Source: Anaerolineae bacterium (GTDB lineage: Bacteria > Chloroflexota > Anaerolineae > Aggregatilineales > Phototrophicaceae). Taken from it: DNA of 64,000 bases. The translations under genes and the position numbers were made by a program. Positions 8,185 through 17,879 of the stretch are shown here, one piece after another. The notes under the pieces are model-generated. The model had not been told where the DNA came from and made no database searches. It was given only the letters and a program-made list of their open reading frames with translations. How positions within the stretch are numbered: position 1 is the first letter of the stretch; every line of letters begins with the position of its first letter. The DNA lies in contig JAJEAA010000007.1 of the NCBI GenBank assembly GCA_022824365.1, positions 1 through 64,000 of the forward strand. Direction: 5' to 3'.

Positions 8185-10629
8185 TTGACCAGCCACTTGA
8201 CACAGCGCCTGAAGAGTATCAACAACGCCAAGCTGGCGGCTGACGGCCTCATGCAACTGCCCTTGCTGCCCCTGGTTGATCAGGTCGTCTTTCCCCAAGT
8301 CTTGAGCCTGATTCCTCTGACTGACGATGTTCAACTCGAGGCCGCCGCCGATGCCAATGACCGCGGGCATACCCTGATCGCCTGCAAGCTGCGCGCCGAA
8401 AGCAAGGGCGAAGCGCTGATCGACCGAATCCACGGGGTTGGCACCGAGATCGCCCCCGCGCGCTATACCGACAGCTCGGGGAAAACTCGCCAACTGCTCG
8501 CCCAAGGGCGGCGCCGCGTCCAGATACTCGCCATCGATCATAACAGCCCCTATCCCATCGCCACCGCCCGACCACTGCCGGAAGAGACTCGCGAGCCCAA
8601 AGCGCTACAATCCCTGGCGAATGCCTTGGTCGAGCTCTTCAAACATAGCAGCCAGTACAATGAAGCCATGCCCGACAGCGTCATCAAGCATATCTTGTCG
8701 CTTGAGGATCCGAGCCTGCTCTGTGATTCGCTGTCGGCGATATTGCCGCTGCCGCCCGATGATCTGCAGCAACTGCTGGAGCTCGACAATATCGAGAAGC
8801 GCCTTGAGTTGCTGGCTGTGCTGCTCAGCACCGACCTGCGCGATAACGAACTCCACGATGAGGTGCATACCCGCCTGCAAGACGAGATCGCCGCCAATCA
8901 ACGTGAAATGTACCTGCGCGAGCAGGTCCGCATTATTCAGCAGGAATTGGGGGACGGCGATGTATTCTCGCAAGAAGTCAAAGAACTGACGGCAAAGGTC
9001 CACAGCGCGGAGTTGCCGGCGGAAGTTCATGAGAAGGCGATGAAAGAGTTGTCTCGCTTGAGCGCGATCCCGCCGATGTCGCCCGAGTCCGGCGTGATCC
9101 ACACCTACCTCGACCGCCTGCTGACCCTGCCCTGGCATACCCTCAGCGATGAAAACCTTGATCTGGCCCACGCCGAGGAGATCCTCGAACGCGCCCATTA
9201 CGGCTTAAAAAAAGTTAAAGCGCGCATCCTCGAACATATCGCCGTGCGCAAACTGGCGCGGGACAAAATGAAAAGCCCAATTCTTTGCTTTGTCGGTCCG
9301 CCGGGCGTCGGCAAAACCTCGCTCGGCAAAAGCATCGCCGACGCCCTCGGCTGCAAATTCCTGCGCATCAGCCTCGGCGGCGTCCGCGATGAAGCCGAAA
9401 TCCGGGGCCATCGGCGCACCTATATCGGCTCGATGCCGGGCCGCATCCTGCAGCAAATGGAACGAGCGGAGACGATCAACCCCGTCTTCATGCTGGACGA
9501 GATCGACAAGATGAGTTCCGACTTCCGCGGAGACCCGGCTTCCGCCATGCTCGAAGTCCTCGATCCCGAGCAAAACCGCAACTTCGTCGATCACTACCTG
9601 GAAGTGCCTTACGACTTGTCAAAGGTGACCTTCATCACCACCGCCAATGATCTGTATTCCATTCCCGAAGCGCTGGAAGATCGTCTGGAAGTTATCGAGT
9701 TCAAAGGCTATTCGGAAGAGCAAAAATTGCAAATCGCGCGACGCTTCCTGATACCGAAACAGCTCGAAGCCAATGGCATCGACGAGGCGGGAATACATTT
9801 CAGCAGGCCGGCGCTCACCCACATCATCCGGCACTACACCTACGAAAGCGGCGTCCGCAACCTCGAACGCGAAATCGCCAATGTTTGCCGCAAGATCGCC
9901 CGGCAAGTGGCGGCCGAGCGCAAGACGCCCCGGCGGATTAGGCCGTCAATAATCGAGAAACTCCTCGGTCCGCCGCAATTGCTCGGGGCAAAGGTTAATC
10001 GCGCGGATGCCGTCGGCATCGTCAGCGGCTTGGTCTGGACGCCAAACGGCGGCGAAATTCAAACGGTGGAAGTCACGCTTGTGCCCGGCAAAGGCAATCT
10101 CATGCTCACCGGTCAACTGGGCGATGTCTTGCAAGAATCGGCGCATATCGCCCTCAGTTACTTGCGGGCGCGGACGCATCATTTTTGTTTGCCGCCGGAG
10201 GACTTCGAGAATTACGATATTCACATTCACATGCCGGAAGGCGCCGTGCCTAAGGACGGACCCTCGGCCGGCATCACTCTGGCGACGGCGCTGATTTCCG
10301 CCTTCACCGAATGCCCGGTTCATGCTGATTGCGCCATGACCGGCGAGATCACCCTGCGCGGTCAAATCTTGCCTGTCGGCGGCGTCGTGGAAAAAGTGCT
10401 GGCCGCCCGCCGACGCAGCATAGCCCGCATCATCCTGCCCAAGGACAATCACAAGGACCTGCGCGAAATACCAAAGGCGGTCATGCGCGATGTCTCCGTC
10501 GCCTTTGTCGAGGATATGCAGGAGCTATTGGACCTGGTCCTCCAGGAGTCGCCAGCGCGGCGGCAGCGCGATATCGACGCCGCGAAACGCGAACGCCAGG
10601 ATAACGGAAACACAGAAGACGTCGAATGA
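8185..10629 (+). CDS. lon: ATP-dependent protease Lon (LonA)
   Basis: A full-length LonA of 814 residues. The N-terminal substrate-binding domain begins at LLPLVDQVVFPQV. It is followed by a coiled region, an AAA+ module (Walker A GPPGVGKTS, Walker B VFMLDEIDKM, sensor TANDLYSIP) and a C-terminal Ser-Lys protease domain (catalytic Ser in PKDGPSAG, Lys in VEKVLAARR). It degrades misfolded and regulatory proteins in the cytoplasm as a hexamer. I prefer the TTG at 8185, preceded by GAGAG at 7 bases, over an in-frame TTG at 8116 that overlaps the likely promoter. The gene stands alone. The last 20 residues are a charged tail. Confidence 0.96.
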   Translation: MTSHLTQRLKSINNAKLAADGLMQLPLLPLVDQVVFPQVLSLIPLTDDVQLEAAADANDRGHTLIACKLRAESKGEALIDRIHGVGTEIAPARYTDSSGKTRQLLAQGRRRVQILAIDHNSPYPIATARPLPEETREPKALQSLANALVELFKHSSQYNEAMPDSVIKHILSLEDPSLLCDSLSAILPLPPDDLQQLLELDNIEKRLELLAVLLSTDLRDNELHDEVHTRLQDEIAANQREMYLREQVRIIQQELGDGDVFSQEVKELTAKVHSAELPAEVHEKAMKELSRLSAIPPMSPESGVIHTYLDRLLTLPWHTLSDENLDLAHAEEILERAHYGLKKVKARILEHIAVRKLARDKMKSPILCFVGPPGVGKTSLGKSIADALGCKFLRISLGGVRDEAEIRGHRRTYIGSMPGRILQQMERAETINPVFMLDEIDKMSSDFRGDPASAMLEVLDPEQNRNFVDHYLEVPYDLSKVTFITTANDLYSIPEALEDRLEVIEFKGYSEEQKLQIARRFLIPKQLEANGIDEAGIHFSRPALTHIIRHYTYESGVRNLEREIANVCRKIARQVAAERKTPRRIRPSIIEKLLGPPQLLGAKVNRADAVGIVSGLVWTPNGGEIQTVEVTLVPGKGNLMLTGQLGDVLQESAHIALSYLRARTHHFCLPPEDFENYDIHIHMPEGAVPKDGPSAGITLATALISAFTECPVHADCAMTGEITLRGQILPVGGVVEKVLAARRRSIARIILPKDNHKDLREIPKAVMRDVSVAFVEDMQELLDLVLQESPARRQRDIDAAKRERQDNGNTEDVE

Positions 10630-10898
10630 GTCGTAGGGCGATCACCCGCCCGCAAGCGCGCCAAGTGATTGCGCGCGTGGTAATATTGCATTTGACAGAT
10701 GCGACGACTCGACCCATTGCCGGTTCGTCGGTAGTTCACGATCGAGGGGTTTAGCGGACAATCGATCAAATGCAAATTCAGGTCTGTCAAACTCTGCGCC
10801 TGGTTGTTAAGGAGCTTTGTGGGGACGCCCCTGCATATTCGCATTTTCATAGGCTCGTTGTTATGTGTGAGTCAAGTCATGACTCGCGAGCGGCTGCG

Positions 10899-12449
10899 GT
10901 GAAAAAGATTTTCATCATCTTCTCATCTATATTCCTGGTCGCCTGCAGCGCGCTAAGCCAGCCGACGCCCACCGCTACTCCCTCAGCGACAAACACCGCT
11001 ACGCCTACCGCCGCGCCCAGCGATACCGCCACCTCGGTCCCGTCCGAGACGCCAAGCCCAACAGCCAGCCCCACCGTCACCAACAGTCCGACCGTGACGC
11101 TGACGCCCCTGCCCACATTGACGCCATCGATTACGCCCTGGCCCGAAACAAGCTACGTCTTTGACAATTGGGATGTCTCCGATATTCCCGCCAATATCAA
11201 AGACGGCGTCTCGAACCAGATGATCGCCTTCATCAGCGCCAACCGGCAGGAAACGATCGCCAACATCGCCACCGCCCAGCCCTTCACCGGCGTCCAGACA
11301 GTCTATTTCGCTTCGCCTCTGAGCGCCCGCAGCCGCATCGCCGTGCTGGAATTGGAGTCGACCGCGAGCCTCGAAGTCTTCGTGGCGGAGCCGGGCAATG
11401 CCCTGGCCTACGTTCAGATGAACGGCGACATTCGCACCGATGGTCTTTACATCCTTGATCTGGCCACTGGCTTCAGCGCCCGTGTCCTCGCCGGAGAGAA
11501 CCCGCTGGTCCAGCGAGGCCGCTTCATGCCCCCATCCTGGTCGCCCGATGGCGAGCAATTGGCGCTGGCTCTCGCGACCGGCTATGACATGGACATCTTT
11601 CTCTACGCCAAAGACGGCTCCAGACGGACCAATATCACCGAGCACGGCAGCTATGACTTTTGGCCAAGTTGGTCGCCCGACGGCAGGCACATCGTCTTTG
11701 TCTCCGACCGCGCCGATTGCATAAGCTGGAACCCCGGCGATGCCGGTTTCTGCGATGGGCTTACACTGCCTCCGCCCAGGGGCGGCCTGGTCTACCTTTA
11801 CGAAGTTGCGACCGGGGAGATCAGCCTGGCCGCCGACCTGGAAGTTTCAGAACCGCCCTACTGGATTAATTCGACCATGCTCGCCCTCGCCACCGGCGAC
11901 CCTTTCGATCTGCTTAATCCCCAGCGCCGTATCTGGCGAGTTGATATCAGCAGCGGCGAAGTCCTTGAAGCGCGCCTGCCCGATAGTCCCGCAAGCGCCA
12001 GTTATCTGTCCGAGAGCTGGTCGCCTGGCGGTGAGGCCGTCCTTGCGCAAATCGCCGAGGCGACCAACCGGCTCGTCCTGCTCAGCGCCTCGGGCGCGCT
12101 CATTCGGCAAGACGAAGGTTTGGACTTCCCGCGTTACAGCCTTTCATCAGCCTGGTCGCCTGATGGACAGCGCATCGCCGTCGGCGGCACGGGGGGCCAT
12201 TGTCCCTACGGCGTTCGGGTGAAGGACAGCCGCTTCCGCAATGTAGCCAGCGCCGGACCGCCACCGACCATGTGCGACCCGCGCTATTCTTTCGACGGGC
12301 GCTTCATCGCCTTTGCCGGCGTCAATCCGCGGGTCGACGGCCGCAACGATATCTACGTCGCCAGCGCCAACGGCTTCGGCGCCAGCAGCATCACCAGCGA
12401 CCTGCGGGGCCAGGTCGAGTTGATCGGCTGGGTCGGCGGTTCAGCCTAG
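10899..12449 (+). CDS. Lipoprotein with Thr/Pro-rich linker and TolB/WD40-like beta-propeller
   Basis: A 516-residue predicted lipoprotein. From the GTG at 10899 the protein starts with a short basic segment, a hydrophobic run and the lipobox LVAC, followed by about 60 residues dominated by Thr, Pro, Ser and Ala, a flexible and possibly glycosylated tether. The rest is a beta-propeller with PD40-type blades: SWSPDGEQLALA, SWSPDGRHIVFVSD, AWSPDGQRIAVGG and YSFDGRFIAFAG. Such TolB-like propellers bind proteins or peptides outside the membrane; no enzymatic motif is visible. An upstream ATG-type extension to 10770 would hide the signal peptide, so I reject it. A small inverted repeat (GAGTCA/TGACTC, 10869-10885) precedes the start. 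Confidence 0.8.
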   Translation: MKKIFIIFSSIFLVACSALSQPTPTATPSATNTATPTAAPSDTATSVPSETPSPTASPTVTNSPTVTLTPLPTLTPSITPWPETSYVFDNWDVSDIPANIKDGVSNQMIAFISANRQETIANIATAQPFTGVQTVYFASPLSARSRIAVLELESTASLEVFVAEPGNALAYVQMNGDIRTDGLYILDLATGFSARVLAGENPLVQRGRFMPPSWSPDGEQLALALATGYDMDIFLYAKDGSRRTNITEHGSYDFWPSWSPDGRHIVFVSDRADCISWNPGDAGFCDGLTLPPPRGGLVYLYEVATGEISLAADLEVSEPPYWINSTMLALATGDPFDLLNPQRRIWRVDISSGEVLEARLPDSPASASYLSESWSPGGEAVLAQIAEATNRLVLLSASGALIRQDEGLDFPRYSLSSAWSPDGQRIAVGGTGGHCPYGVRVKDSRFRNVASAGPPPTMCDPRYSFDGRFIAFAGVNPRVDGRNDIYVASANGFGASSITSDLRGQVELIGWVGGSA

Positions 12450-12610
12450 ACGCCGGGCGTCTGCCTATTCTGTCTGTAAGGGCGAGCCGCCACTTGCCGA
12501 TACACTCGGATACAAGCAGCTCCCGGCCAAAATCACTCTGTGCCCGCGCGAAGCAAGGTGGTTACAATAGTCCCGTATTCATCTCATGACCCCGGCGGAA
12601 AGGACATCGC

Positions 12611-13357
12611 ATGAGCAAATTCGAAGGAAAAACTGCCCTGGTCACCGGCGGCGGCCGCGGCATCGGCCGGGCGATCTGCCTGGAATTGGCGGCCCAAGGC
12701 GCCAATGTCATCGTAAACTATCGCAGCAACTCAGCGGCGGCTGACGATACGGTGACGGCAATCGCGGCGGGCGGCGGCCAAGCCATCGCGCTGCAAGCCG
12801 ATGTCGCCGATGAAAGCCAAGTAGCCGCCCTTTTCAAAGCAGCCACATCACAGTACGGCGGTTTGGATATCCTCGTGAATAACGCCGGCATCACGCGCGA
12901 CAACGTCATCATGATGATGAAATCGGCGGACTTCGACATCGTGCAAGCGACGAACCTGCGCAGCTGCTGGCTCTGCTGCAAGGCGGCGGCTCGCATCATG
13001 ATGCGCAAACGCGCCGGCAGCATCATCAATATCACAAGCGTGGTCGGCATCGCCGGCAATGGCGGGCAGAGCAATTACGCCGCCAGCAAAGCCGGCATCA
13101 TCGGGCTGAGCAAATCGCTGGCGAAGGAGTTGGCGCCGCGCTCTGTGCGGGTCAATGCGGTCGCGCCCGGTTTCGTCGAAACGGACATGACCGCCGATCT
13201 TTCGGAGGAACTCAAAGAGGCCGCGCTGGGGGCGATCCCGCTGGGCCGCATGGGCGATCCGGCGGATATAGCCAAGGCGGTCGCCTTCCTGGCCTCAGCG
13301 GACGCGTCCTACATAACCGGGCAGACGCTCGTAGTCGATGGCGGCATGGTCATGTAG
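12611..13357 (+). CDS. fabG: 3-oxoacyl-[acyl-carrier-protein] reductase
   Basis: A 248-residue short-chain dehydrogenase of the FabG type. The NADP(H)-binding [11 protein letters not shown] is near residue 11, then NNAGITRDN, the catalytic Ser in [15 protein letters not shown] with the Tyr/Lys pair, and the C-terminal [13 protein letters not shown]. It reduces 3-oxoacyl-ACP in fatty-acid elongation. GGAAAGGA precedes the ATG. No other fab genes are adjacent, so a more specialised ketoreductase role cannot be excluded, but length and motifs are classical. A HIT-family gene follows 64 bp later on the same strand. Confidence 0.92.
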   Translation: MSKFEGKTALVTGGGRGIGRAICLELAAQGANVIVNYRSNSAAADDTVTAIAAGGGQAIALQADVADESQVAALFKAATSQYGGLDILVNNAGITRDNVIMMMKSADFDIVQATNLRSCWLCCKAAARIMMRKRAGSIINITSVVGIAGNGGQSNYAASKAGIIGLSKSLAKELAPRSVRVNAVAPGFVETDMTADLSEELKEAALGAIPLGRMGDPADIAKAVAFLASADASYITGQTLVVDGGMVM

Positions 13358-13421
13358 GCGGCGAAAATCTGATGGTAAATTGACGACAAATGGCGAATTG
13401 TGGACATATGGAGCAAGCCAA

Positions 13422-13769
13422 ATGAGTACGATATTCTCCAAAATTATCGCCAAAGAGATTCCGGCCGATATCGTCTATGAAGACGATCTGATCCTCGCCT
13501 TCCGCGACATCGCCCCGCAAGCGCCAACGCATATCCTGATTATCCCCAAGCGGGAAATCGCCACCGCCAACGACGTGACCGCGGAAGACGAAGCGGCGCT
13601 GGGCCGGCTATTTGCGGTCGCGGCGAAGATCGCGGCGGACGAAGGCATCGCCGAGAGCGGCTACCGGCTGATCGTCAACTGCAACGAGCATGGCGGGCAA
13701 GAGGTCTTTCATCTGCATATGCACCTCTTGGGCGGGCGGTCGCTTGGTCCCATGCTGGCGCGGAAGTGA
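13422..13769 (+). CDS. HIT family nucleotide hydrolase/transferase (HINT-like)
   Basis: A 115-residue HINT-type protein. It starts [22 protein letters not shown] and ends with the histidine triad block HLHMHLLGG (HxHxH) near residue 100. These dimeric cytoplasmic enzymes hydrolyse adenosine 5'-phosphoramidates; the physiological substrate is usually unclear. I chose the ATG at 13422 because GGAGC lies just upstream and family members begin at this point. The open frame extends upstream into fabG without similarity. It is probably co-transcribed with fabG. Confidence 0.92.
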   Translation: MSTIFSKIIAKEIPADIVYEDDLILAFRDIAPQAPTHILIIPKREIATANDVTAEDEAALGRLFAVAAKIAADEGIAESGYRLIVNCNEHGGQEVFHLHMHLLGGRSLGPMLARK

Positions 13770-13821
13770 TTTTGAGCGCGAGGTAGCTCGGCTCCCGCAA
13801 AGTTCCTACTACTGCCTGGCA

Positions 13822-14703
13822 TCAACCGTCGCTTGCGGCAGTTCCTGTTGCTGCGATTTGCGCGGGCGTTTGAGCGCCATCGGCGGCAAGTGGCTGGCTC
13901 GTAACGTCTTCAGTGGGCGCGGCAATTGTGACGGAATCGACTTGGGCGACAGGCGTCACGGTCGCGGGCAGGCCCCAATCGGCCGGCGTGGCGTCGTCAA
14001 TGGCTTGCAGGATGGCAGCCGTCGATGGGATAGCGCCCCCACCGTCAAGCGTGACGCCGTTGACGCGGATGGTTGGCGTGCTGGCGACGCCTTCGTTTTG
14101 CGCGGCGGCCAGGGTGCTGCTGATGGCGGCGGAGTTGAAGCAGTTGGTGAAGCCGCTGCTGCTCAAGCCGAGCCCTTCGACGCCGGCGAGGAGGCGATTC
14201 TGGGAGAAGGCGGTATTGCCGTAGCGCGTCTGCCAATCGAAGAGGATATCGTGCATCTCCCAGAACTTGCCTTGTACGCCGGCGCAGAGAGCAGCGCGGG
14301 AAGCGCCCTCGGCATTTGGCACCGAGCCGGTGTTCAGCGGCACATAGGTAAAGCGCACTTGTCCGCCGCGAACGCGGTCAAGCACGGCGTCAAAGCTTTC
14401 GCTATGGAAGGTCTCGCAGCCGGGGCAGGCAAAGCTGGAGTATTCCTCGATCGTGACCGGCGCGTCATTGTCGCCGAGGCGCGGGTAGCCCACGGGCGAG
14501 AAGGAGCGTTCGATATCATCGTAGCGCGCGGAGAGATCGTCGGGGATGTGGGCTTCGACCGGTTGATTGGAGACGATAACAACCGCGATCGCGACGACAG
14601 CCACCATCACGATGGCGATGAGAGCGATCATTCTCTGACTTTGGCGGCGCTGTTGTTGGCGGCGCTGCCGGGCTTCGCGCGTGCGGCTTTGTCGTTTTGC
14701 CAT
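13822..14703 (-). CDS. Membrane-anchored DsbA-family thioredoxin-fold protein
   Basis: A 293-residue protein with a very basic N-terminus (rich in Arg and Gln), one transmembrane helix (about residues 25-47) and an extracytoplasmic DsbA/BdbD-like thioredoxin fold. The redox motif FACPGCETFH (CPGC) lies near residue 93 and the cis-Pro loop is VASTPTIRVNG. The helical insert holds two more Cys (ALCAGV and NCFNSA). It should introduce or isomerise disulfides in exported proteins. The C-terminal 60 residues are a low-complexity Ala/Thr/Pro tail. It is convergent with fabG-HIT. The tandem rhomboids at 29-30 kb have paired cysteines that could be substrates; that link is speculative. Confidence 0.87.
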   Translation of the reverse strand: MAKRQSRTREARQRRQQQRRQSQRMIALIAIVMVAVVAIAVVIVSNQPVEAHIPDDLSARYDDIERSFSPVGYPRLGDNDAPVTIEEYSSFACPGCETFHSESFDAVLDRVRGGQVRFTYVPLNTGSVPNAEGASRAALCAGVQGKFWEMHDILFDWQTRYGNTAFSQNRLLAGVEGLGLSSSGFTNCFNSAAISSTLAAAQNEGVASTPTIRVNGVTLDGGGAIPSTAAILQAIDDATPADWGLPATVTPVAQVDSVTIAAPTEDVTSQPLAADGAQTPAQIAATGTAASDG

Positions 14704-14850
14704 GGCGTAAATGACCTCGTCTTGGAAGCGATTTCGGCTGGCTGTTTAGTGCGGCAAGTCTACTTGAGAGGGGCTTGTTTGTAAAATGACAAGTTTTGCG
14801 AAGGCGTGTAGCGATGTCTTTTGATCACCAAGGCATGAAGACACGGAGGG

Positions 14851-14899
14851 CTTTGCCAGCGAGGACGCCGAGTTTTTTCTAGAGGGCAGAGTTTTCATG
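14851..14899 (+). repeat. Dispersed intergenic repeat family R2, copy 2
   Basis: Reads CTTTGCCAGCGAGGACGCCG, then a T-rich run and AGAGGGCAGAGTTTTCATG. It matches 62325-62374 in the same orientation along its whole length. The preceding CACCAAGGCATGAAGACACGG (14827 onward) has the same CACnnAGGnnnnnAG cadence and may belong to the element. Confidence 0.5.
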
Positions 14900-14942
14900 G
14901 GAGCCGACGGTCCGGGACTTGGTTGGCAGAGGCAGGGAGTTT

Positions 14943-14975
14943 CGCGTTAACGCGGGGGTGAAACTTTGGTAGAAT
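14943..14975 (+). promoter_or_regulatory. acnA promoter with a 12-bp palindrome over the -35
   Basis: CGCGTTAACGCG (14943-14954) is a perfect palindrome. Inside it, TTAACG (14947-14952) can serve as -35, followed by 17 bp and TAGAAT (14970-14975). The acnA ATG is 80 bp downstream of the -10. A protein bound to the palindrome would block this promoter; the regulator is unknown. Confidence 0.4.
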
Positions 14976-15054
14976 GCGATGTGGCCAATTAGCGATTTGA
15001 AACGATGGCGAGGCGGTGCTGGCGGGTTTGCTGACGCCGATTGAGGGGAACTTC

Positions 15055-17760
15055 ATGAACAATAGTTTCGATACACGCGGCACAATCGACAGCGGTGGGA
15101 TGCGAGCTGGCATCTACCGTTTGAGCAAGCTGGCGCAGGACGGCATCGGTCAAATCGACCGTCTGCCATTCAGCATCAAGGTGCTGCTGGAGAACGCCTT
15201 GCGCAACGAAGACGGGCGGCTCTTCCAAGCCGAAGATGTGGTCAATTTGGCGTCCTGGGACGCGAACGATCACCGGGCGGTCGAGATTCCTTTCAGTCCG
15301 GCGCGGGTGATTTTGCAGGATTTCACCGGCGTGCCGTCGCTGGTTGACCTGGCGGCGCTGCGCAGCGCGATGGCGCGGATGGGCGGCGACCCGCAGAAGA
15401 TCAATCCAGTGACGCCGGTCGACCTGGTCATTGACCATTCGGTGCAGGTGGATGTCTTTGGCCAGGCGGACGCGATTCAACGCAATGCCGAGATGGAATT
15501 CGTCCGCAATCGCGAGCGTTATGAATTCCTGCATTGGGGGCAGAAAGCCTTTGAGAACCTCAAGGTCGTGCCGCCGGCGACCGGCATCGTACATCAGGTC
15601 AACCTCGAGTATTTGGCGAAGGTAGTGCAGTTGTACGATGATCCGCGCGGCGATGGCTTGGTGGCCCTGCCGGATTCACTGGTAGGGACGGACAGCCACA
15701 CGACGATGATCAATGGGCTTGGTGTGCTCGGCTGGGGCGTTGGCGGCATTGAAGCGGAAGCGGCGATGCTGGGCCAACCGATCTACATGCTGATGCCGCA
15801 GGTGGTTGGTTTCAAGCTCATGGGCCAATTGCCCGAGGGCGCGACCGCGACCGATCTGGTGCTGGTGGTCACGCAGATGCTGCGCGAGAAAGGCGTGGTC
15901 GGCAAATTTGTCGAGTTCTATGGACCGGGTTTGAGCAGCATGACCCTGCCTGACCGCGCGACCATCGCCAATATGGCGCCGGAATATGGCGCGACCATGG
16001 GCTTCTTCCCGGCGGATGACGAGGTGCTGAGTTATCTGCGACGCACGGGGCGGGACGAAGATCTCGTCCGGCTGGTTGAGGTCTACTGCAAGGAGCAGGG
16101 ACTTTTCCGCAGCCACGAAACGTCTGATCCGTCATTCAACGATACGCTGGAATTGGACTTGAGCGCGGTCGAGCCGAGCGTGGCCGGCCCGCTGCGCCCG
16201 CAAGATCGCATCTTGGTGAGCAAGCTCAAGCCGCGTTTTAACGAAGTATTGACCGCGCCGCTTGGTCCGCAGGGCTTCGCTTTATCCGCCGAGCAACTGG
16301 AGGCCAGCGGAAATGTGCGGGCGAATGGCGACAGCGCTGAATTGAAGCATGGCTCGGTGGTCATCGCGGCAATCACGTCCTGCACCAATACGAGCAATCC
16401 GTCGGTGATGGTGGCGGCTGGCTTGCTGGCGAAGAAAGCCAATGAGCGCGGTTTGACGCGCAAGTCTTACGTCAAGACGAGCCTGGCGCCGGGCTCCAAG
16501 GTCGTGACCGAGTACCTGGACAAAGCGGGTTTGACGCCGCATCTGGAGGCCTTAGGTTTTCACACGGTCGGTTATGGCTGCACGACTTGTATCGGCAATA
16601 GCGGTCCCTTGCCGGAGCCGGTGCGCGAAGCGATACACGAAGCCGAAATCGTGGCGGCGTCTGTGCTCAGCGGCAACAGAAATTTCGGCGGCCGGATAGG
16701 ACCCGACGTGCGGGCGAATTTTCTGGCGTCCCCGCCGTTGGTGGTAGCTTACGCCCTGGCGGGCACCGTTGATATCGACTTGAACAATGAGCCGCTCGGT
16801 CAAGACGAGGGCGGCGCCGATGTCTTTCTGCGCGATATCTGGCCCAGCCAGGCGGAGATCGTCCGCACGGTTCAGGAAAGCCTCGATGCGGGCATGTACC
16901 TGGAGCAATACGGCAATGTCTACGATGGCAACGAGCAGTGGAACGAGATACCGAGCACTGACGAGCCGGTCTACGAATGGAGCGCGGACAGCACCTATAT
17001 TCAGGAGCCGCCTTTCTTCGTCGACTTGCCGCGAGAAGCGCCGCCGATCGAGCCGATTACCGGCGCCCGCGTCATGGTCAAAGGCGGCGATTCGGTGACG
17101 ACCGATCATATTTCGCCAGCGGGCGCAATCGCCATCAACGGGCCGGCGGGGCAATATCTGATCGAGCGAGATGTAAGCCCGCAGTATTTCAACAGCTTCG
17201 GCTCTCGGCGCGGCAACGACCGGGTAATGACACGCGGCACCTTCGCCAATGTGCGACTGCGGAATCTGCTCGTGCCAGGCAGCGAAGGCGGCGTGACCTA
17301 CTACCTGCCGACGATGGAAGAGATGCCGATCTACGATGCCGCGCTGCGGTATCAAGCCGATGGCAGTCCGCTGATCGTGCTGGCGGGCAAGGATTACGGC
17401 ATGGGTTCGTCGCGAGATTGGGCGGCGAAAGGCACGTTGCTGCTAGGCATCAAAGCTGTGATCGCCGAGACCATCGAGCGGATCCATCGCAGCAATCTGG
17501 TGATGATGGGCGTGTTGCCGCTGACCTTCGCCGAGGGGCAATCTTATAAATCACTCGGATTGACCGGGCACGAGACTTATGACATTCCGGTAACGGACGC
17601 GGTCGAGCCGATGCAGCGTCTGACGGTGACGGCGACCGACGAGGCGGGGGCGCAGACGGAGTTTGAGGTGATTGTTCGGCTGGATAGTCCGGTCGAGGTG
17701 GATTACTACCGCAATGGCGGCATTCTGCATACGGTACTGCGGAACTTCCTGGCTGAGTAA
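15055..17760 (+). CDS. acnA: Aconitate hydratase (AcnA/IRP type)
   Basis: A 901-residue aconitase, the usual AcnA length. The [4Fe-4S] ligands are C443 in [10 protein letters not shown] and C509/C512 in CTTCIGNSG. The substrate and family blocks [21 protein letters not shown] and [15 protein letters not shown] are present, as is the C-terminal swivel domain with [10 protein letters not shown]. It interconverts citrate and isocitrate in the TCA cycle in the cytoplasm; AcnA relatives can also bind mRNA when the cluster is lost. GAGGGGAA precedes the ATG at 15055, preferred over an upstream GTG at 15016. Citrate synthase and KorAB in the same window supply neighbouring TCA steps. Confidence 0.97.
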   Translation: MNNSFDTRGTIDSGGMRAGIYRLSKLAQDGIGQIDRLPFSIKVLLENALRNEDGRLFQAEDVVNLASWDANDHRAVEIPFSPARVILQDFTGVPSLVDLAALRSAMARMGGDPQKINPVTPVDLVIDHSVQVDVFGQADAIQRNAEMEFVRNRERYEFLHWGQKAFENLKVVPPATGIVHQVNLEYLAKVVQLYDDPRGDGLVALPDSLVGTDSHTTMINGLGVLGWGVGGIEAEAAMLGQPIYMLMPQVVGFKLMGQLPEGATATDLVLVVTQMLREKGVVGKFVEFYGPGLSSMTLPDRATIANMAPEYGATMGFFPADDEVLSYLRRTGRDEDLVRLVEVYCKEQGLFRSHETSDPSFNDTLELDLSAVEPSVAGPLRPQDRILVSKLKPRFNEVLTAPLGPQGFALSAEQLEASGNVRANGDSAELKHGSVVIAAITSCTNTSNPSVMVAAGLLAKKANERGLTRKSYVKTSLAPGSKVVTEYLDKAGLTPHLEALGFHTVGYGCTTCIGNSGPLPEPVREAIHEAEIVAASVLSGNRNFGGRIGPDVRANFLASPPLVVAYALAGTVDIDLNNEPLGQDEGGADVFLRDIWPSQAEIVRTVQESLDAGMYLEQYGNVYDGNEQWNEIPSTDEPVYEWSADSTYIQEPPFFVDLPREAPPIEPITGARVMVKGGDSVTTDHISPAGAIAINGPAGQYLIERDVSPQYFNSFGSRRGNDRVMTRGTFANVRLRNLLVPGSEGGVTYYLPTMEEMPIYDAALRYQADGSPLIVLAGKDYGMGSSRDWAAKGTLLLGIKAVIAETIERIHRSNLVMMGVLPLTFAEGQSYKSLGLTGHETYDIPVTDAVEPMQRLTVTATDEAGAQTEFEVIVRLDSPVEVDYYRNGGILHTVLRNFLAE

Positions 17761-17879
17761 AGCATTGTGGCGACCGCATGTTAGGCGCGTCTGGAAGGGG
17801 CGCGTCTGTCGTTTCGGGGTAGAATATTCGACTGACTAAAATCCCGGCGCGGGGCAGGTTGTCGCCGGGCGGAGCAACT

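Larger units (their letters stand above)
14704..15054. other. 351-bp non-coding region between dsbA-like gene and acnA
   Basis: A divergent promoter region with no gene. It contains a copy of dispersed repeat R2 (14851-14899), a perfect 12-bp palindrome (14943-14954) and a likely acnA promoter (14947-14975). The 5' part, 14704-14820, shows no feature I can support. Confidence 0.6.

Noticed and set aside
10692..10697. Perfect TTGACA after lon
   Set aside because: No -10 hexamer at 16-18 bp downstream, so I do not call a promoter for the lipoprotein gene here.
12563..12568. TACAAT before fabG as a promoter
   Set aside because: No TGn extension and no recognisable -35, so it could be chance.
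17784..17808. GGCGCGTCTG direct repeat after acnA
   Set aside because: Two 10-bp copies only, no hairpin and no T-tract, so neither a terminator nor a repeat family is supported.
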